Source: Nisaea sediminum
GTDB taxonomy: Bacteria > Pseudomonadota > Alphaproteobacteria > Thalassobaculales > Thalassobaculaceae
Direction of reading: 5' to 3'
Assembly: GCF_014904705.1 (NCBI RefSeq)
Contig: NZ_JACZCQ010000001.1
Span: forward strand, 372,001-436,000
Length of the DNA: 64,000 nt
The notes under the pieces: model-generated
What the model was told of the DNA's origin: nothing
Seen by the model: the letters and a program-made list of their open reading frames with translations, nothing else
The model's database searches: none
Made by a program: the position numbers and the translations under genes
Part shown: piece after piece, positions 62,498 to 64,000 of the stretch
How the letters are laid out: the number at the start of each line of letters is the position of its first letter
Position numbering within the stretch: the first letter of the stretch is position 1

Positions 62498-62512
62498 GCA
62501 AGGACCGGGCCA
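62498..62512 (-). promoter_or_regulatory. Sigma-54 promoter for fliK-flgD-flgE
   Basis: On the minus strand TGGCCCG-GTCC-TTGC matches the sigma-54 -24/-12 consensus TGGCACG-N4-TTGC at all but one base, with the right GG-N10-GC spacing. The predicted start would be near 62486, about 25 bases before the fliK ATG, giving a normal leader. Dependence on FlbD fits known alphaproteobacterial hook operons. FlbD binding sites were not identified. Confidence 0.75.
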
Positions 62513-62664
62513 AGCCCAGCTCGGCGGAAATTGGCCGGTGAATGGCGGAAAATCGTCGGTTTCCGGAGCGCGATGAGGGGAGGGGGGAAAGATCTGCCAT
62601 GCGGGGAGGAAATTTTTGCCCCGTCACTCGCCCTGGCATGGGCGATTACCGTAGGAGACCGGTC

Positions 62665-62680
62665 TGGCACGGATATTGAG
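62665..62680 (+). promoter_or_regulatory. Sigma-54-like site upstream of the main flagellin, imperfect
   Basis: TGGCACG-GATA-TTGA has a perfect -24 half and correct spacing, but the -12 element ends in GA, not GC. It lies 229 bases before the flagellin ATG. The mismatch is at a critical base, so activity is uncertain. Confidence 0.3.
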
Positions 62681-62805
62681 AGCAGAGGAGGGGCCCGCAT
62701 GGTGGCCGTCGATGCGGTGTCGGTGGCGCAATGGATATGGCCAAGAGACGCTAACTTATTGAAAAACAAATAATATACAATTTATCTACAATTTTAATTT
62801 TTTTA

Positions 62806-62834
62806 TTGACAATGTTTATGGAGTTGTGGATGAT
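62806..62834 (+). promoter_or_regulatory. Sigma-70-like site upstream of the main flagellin
   Basis: A perfect TTGACA at 62806-62811 is followed after 17 bases by GATGAT, a four-of-six match to the -10 element. An AT-rich stretch lies just upstream (62750-62805), like an UP element. If used, the transcript would start near 62841, at the foot of the first leader hairpin. Confidence 0.35.
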
Positions 62835-62840
62835 GGCGGC

Positions 62841-62874
62841 GTGAGGAAGACCTCACTTTCAGCAAAACGCTGAA
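62841..62874 (+). promoter_or_regulatory. Tandem hairpins in the flagellin mRNA leader
   Basis: Two adjacent perfect stems: GTGAGG-AAGA-CCTCAC (62841-62856) and TTCAGC-AAAAC-GCTGAA (62858-62874). They end about 20 bases before the AGAGGAC ribosome site at 62894-62900. Such structures can set mRNA life or bind a regulator such as FlbT, which binds the fljK leader in Caulobacter. flbT is not in this window. Confidence 0.6.
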
Positions 62875-62908
62875 TCATCATGAGCCCTTAGAAAGAGGAC
62901 TTTATACC

Positions 62909-63736
62909 ATGGCTATCCAAAACTCTGTTCTGACCAACCCGTCGTCCTTCGTTGCCCTTCGTACCCTGAACGGCATCAACCGCAGCCTCGACACCACGCA
63001 GAACCGTGTCTCCACGGGCCTGAAGGTCGCCGGCGCTCTCGACGACGCGTCCAACTTCGCCATCGCGCAGGGTATCCGGGCCGAACTGAAGGCTATCGAT
63101 GCGGTTACCCAGGGTCTGAACAACGCCAAGGGTATCGGCAAGGTTGCGATCGCCGGTGTGACCGGAGTTTCCAACCTCCTGTCCGACATCCGCGGCAAGC
63201 TGACCGAACTGGCCAACGAAGGCATCACCACCGCGCAGCGTGACATTCTCGAGGCCGACTTCAACGAGTTGATCTCGCAGGCGGCGAACTTCATCGCCAA
63301 CGCGTCGTTCAACGGTGTGAACCTGATCAATTCCGGCGCCACTTCCGTCAACACGCTGTCGAACCTGGCCGGTGGCCTGCTCACACTGACCTCTCAGAGC
63401 GCGGTCAACACGCAGGTCGGCACCATCGCGACGGCGACGCTTACCTCTGCGACCAACGCGCAGAGCGTGATCGCCAACCAGTTCTCCAACCTCGAGTCCG
63501 TCGTGAACACTGCTCTCGGCGCGCTTGGTGCGGAGGTCCGTGCCCTGAACCTGCAGACGACGTTCCTGGAAGAGATCCGGGATGCGACCGACGAAGGTCT
63601 CGGCAACATCGTCGATGCCGACCTGGCTCGCGAGTCTGCTCGCCTCACCTCCCTGCAGGTGCAGCAGCAGCTGTCGACCCAGACGCTCAGCATCGCCAAC
63701 CAGCGCCCGCAGACCCTGCTTGGTCTGTTCGGCTAA
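62909..63736 (+). CDS. Flagellin (main copy)
   Basis: A 275-residue flagellin with D0/D1 domains only: FVALRTLNGINRSLDTTQNRVSTGLKVAG at the start and NIVDADLARESARLTSLQVQQQL at the end (given in part). The D2/D3 region is absent, so the filament would be built from a compact subunit. GAGGACTTTATACC precedes the ATG. It is next to the hook operon, has a structured leader and its own terminator, and its codon choice is strongly biased, all fitting the major filament protein. The paralogue is at 12046-12873. Confidence 0.96.
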   Translation: MAIQNSVLTNPSSFVALRTLNGINRSLDTTQNRVSTGLKVAGALDDASNFAIAQGIRAELKAIDAVTQGLNNAKGIGKVAIAGVTGVSNLLSDIRGKLTELANEGITTAQRDILEADFNELISQAANFIANASFNGVNLINSGATSVNTLSNLAGGLLTLTSQSAVNTQVGTIATATLTSATNAQSVIANQFSNLESVVNTALGALGAEVRALNLQTTFLEEIRDATDEGLGNIVDADLARESARLTSLQVQQQLSTQTLSIANQRPQTLLGLFG

Positions 63737-63761
63737 CGGTTACGGCAAAAACATTCTTGCG

Positions 63762-63787
63762 AAAGGGCGGCTTCGGCCGCCCTTTTT
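63762..63787 (+). terminator. Rho-independent terminator after the main flagellin
   Basis: AAAGGGCGGC-TTCG-GCCGCCCTTT followed by TT: a ten-pair stem with a very stable TTCG tetraloop, 26 bases past the flagellin stop. It should both end the message and protect its 3' end. Confidence 0.92.
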
Positions 63788-63833
63788 GCGCCGGGTGCGC
63801 GAGGAATTCGATCAGGCGGGCTGAATGGGGCGA

Positions 63834-63873
63834 GTTTTGTCACAATCCGGCGTGTTTTGTCACAATCCGGCGT
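63834..63873. repeat. Two perfect tandem copies of a 20-base unit
   Basis: The unit GTTTTGTCACAATCCGGCGT occurs at 63834-63853 and again at 63854-63873 with no change. It lies downstream of the flagellin terminator in a non-coding region that runs to the window end. Each copy contains TTGTCACAA, a near-palindrome that could bind a protein. Confidence 0.85.
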
Positions 63874-64000
63874 GAAGCGGATTCATTACGAATTTCCAAT
63901 GATTTCAGCGGATTAAATTTGGGCAACCGCAGGTTCGTATTTTCCGCCGTATTTCCTCTCTCACATTAAACTTTTCGCAACTATTTTCTGTGTTATTATG

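Noticed and set aside
62531-62773. Open frame of 80 codons in the fliK/flagellin gap
   Set aside because: No convincing ribosome site, it covers the promoter region and its sequence has no recognisable feature.
63834-63873. Possible CRISPR array at the tandem repeat
   Set aside because: Only two units, directly joined with no spacers, and no cas genes.
1-64000. tRNA, rRNA, insertion sequence, prophage or attachment site
   Set aside because: None was recognised by reading; no transposase, integrase or terminal inverted repeat was found, so I report none.

Overview
The window is about 64 kb of GC-rich bacterial chromosome. It most likely comes from a motile alphaproteobacterium of the Rhodospirillales type. 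The main reasons are the CtrA, ChpT and SciP cell-cycle/motility regulators, a DUF3553 gene beside chpT, a FlbD-type sigma-54 activator, and short 275-residue flagellins next to hook and chemotaxis genes. The placement is inference from gene content; no rRNA or tRNA gene was seen to confirm it.

Left third (1-34 kb). (1) A surface-polysaccharide segment holds a truncated gmd at the left edge, a glycosyltransferase-methyltransferase fusion, and a three-gene operon of a polytopic membrane protein, a GT2 enzyme and GtrA. An AceE/transketolase-like enzyme sits between them. (2) A nitrogen and amino-acid catabolism segment holds two FAD amine/amino-acid oxidases, alanine dehydrogenase, a PuuA-like glutamine synthetase homologue, an AstE/aspartoacylase-like hydrolase, a complete Opp/Dpp-type ABC importer coupled to an N-formylglutamate amidohydrolase, and an agmatinase-family ureohydrolase. 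A first flagellin and several small proteins are scattered through it. (3) A molybdenum-cofactor segment holds moaA, fdhD and mobA with nadK, a lipoprotein and a DUF364-like protein.

Right part (34-64 kb). This is almost entirely a motility island. It runs chpT, then the chemotaxis operon cheA-cheW-cheY-cheB-cheR, a bidirectional terminator, ctrA, and fliI-fliJ. Opposite these lies a long leftward cluster, in transcription order fliF, fliH, fliN, motA/pomA-like, flbD, flhA, flhF, flhG, then a Pro/Ala-rich FliK-like protein. Next come a TPR plus glycosyltransferase-like protein and sciP, then the hook operon fliK-flgD-flgE, which ends at a strong terminator. The window ends with the main flagellin gene. 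fliG, fliM, motB, cckA and the fliP/Q/R and flhB export genes are not in the window.

How the genes work together. ChpT passes phosphate to CtrA, and SciP restrains CtrA. FlbD with sigma-54 would drive late genes; a near-consensus sigma-54 site lies in front of fliK-flgD-flgE. The chemotaxis operon controls the motor. The TPR/glycosyltransferase protein is a candidate flagellin-modifying enzyme, possibly using sugars related to those of the gmd segment. The main flagellin leader carries two back-to-back RNA hairpins that suggest post-transcriptional control.
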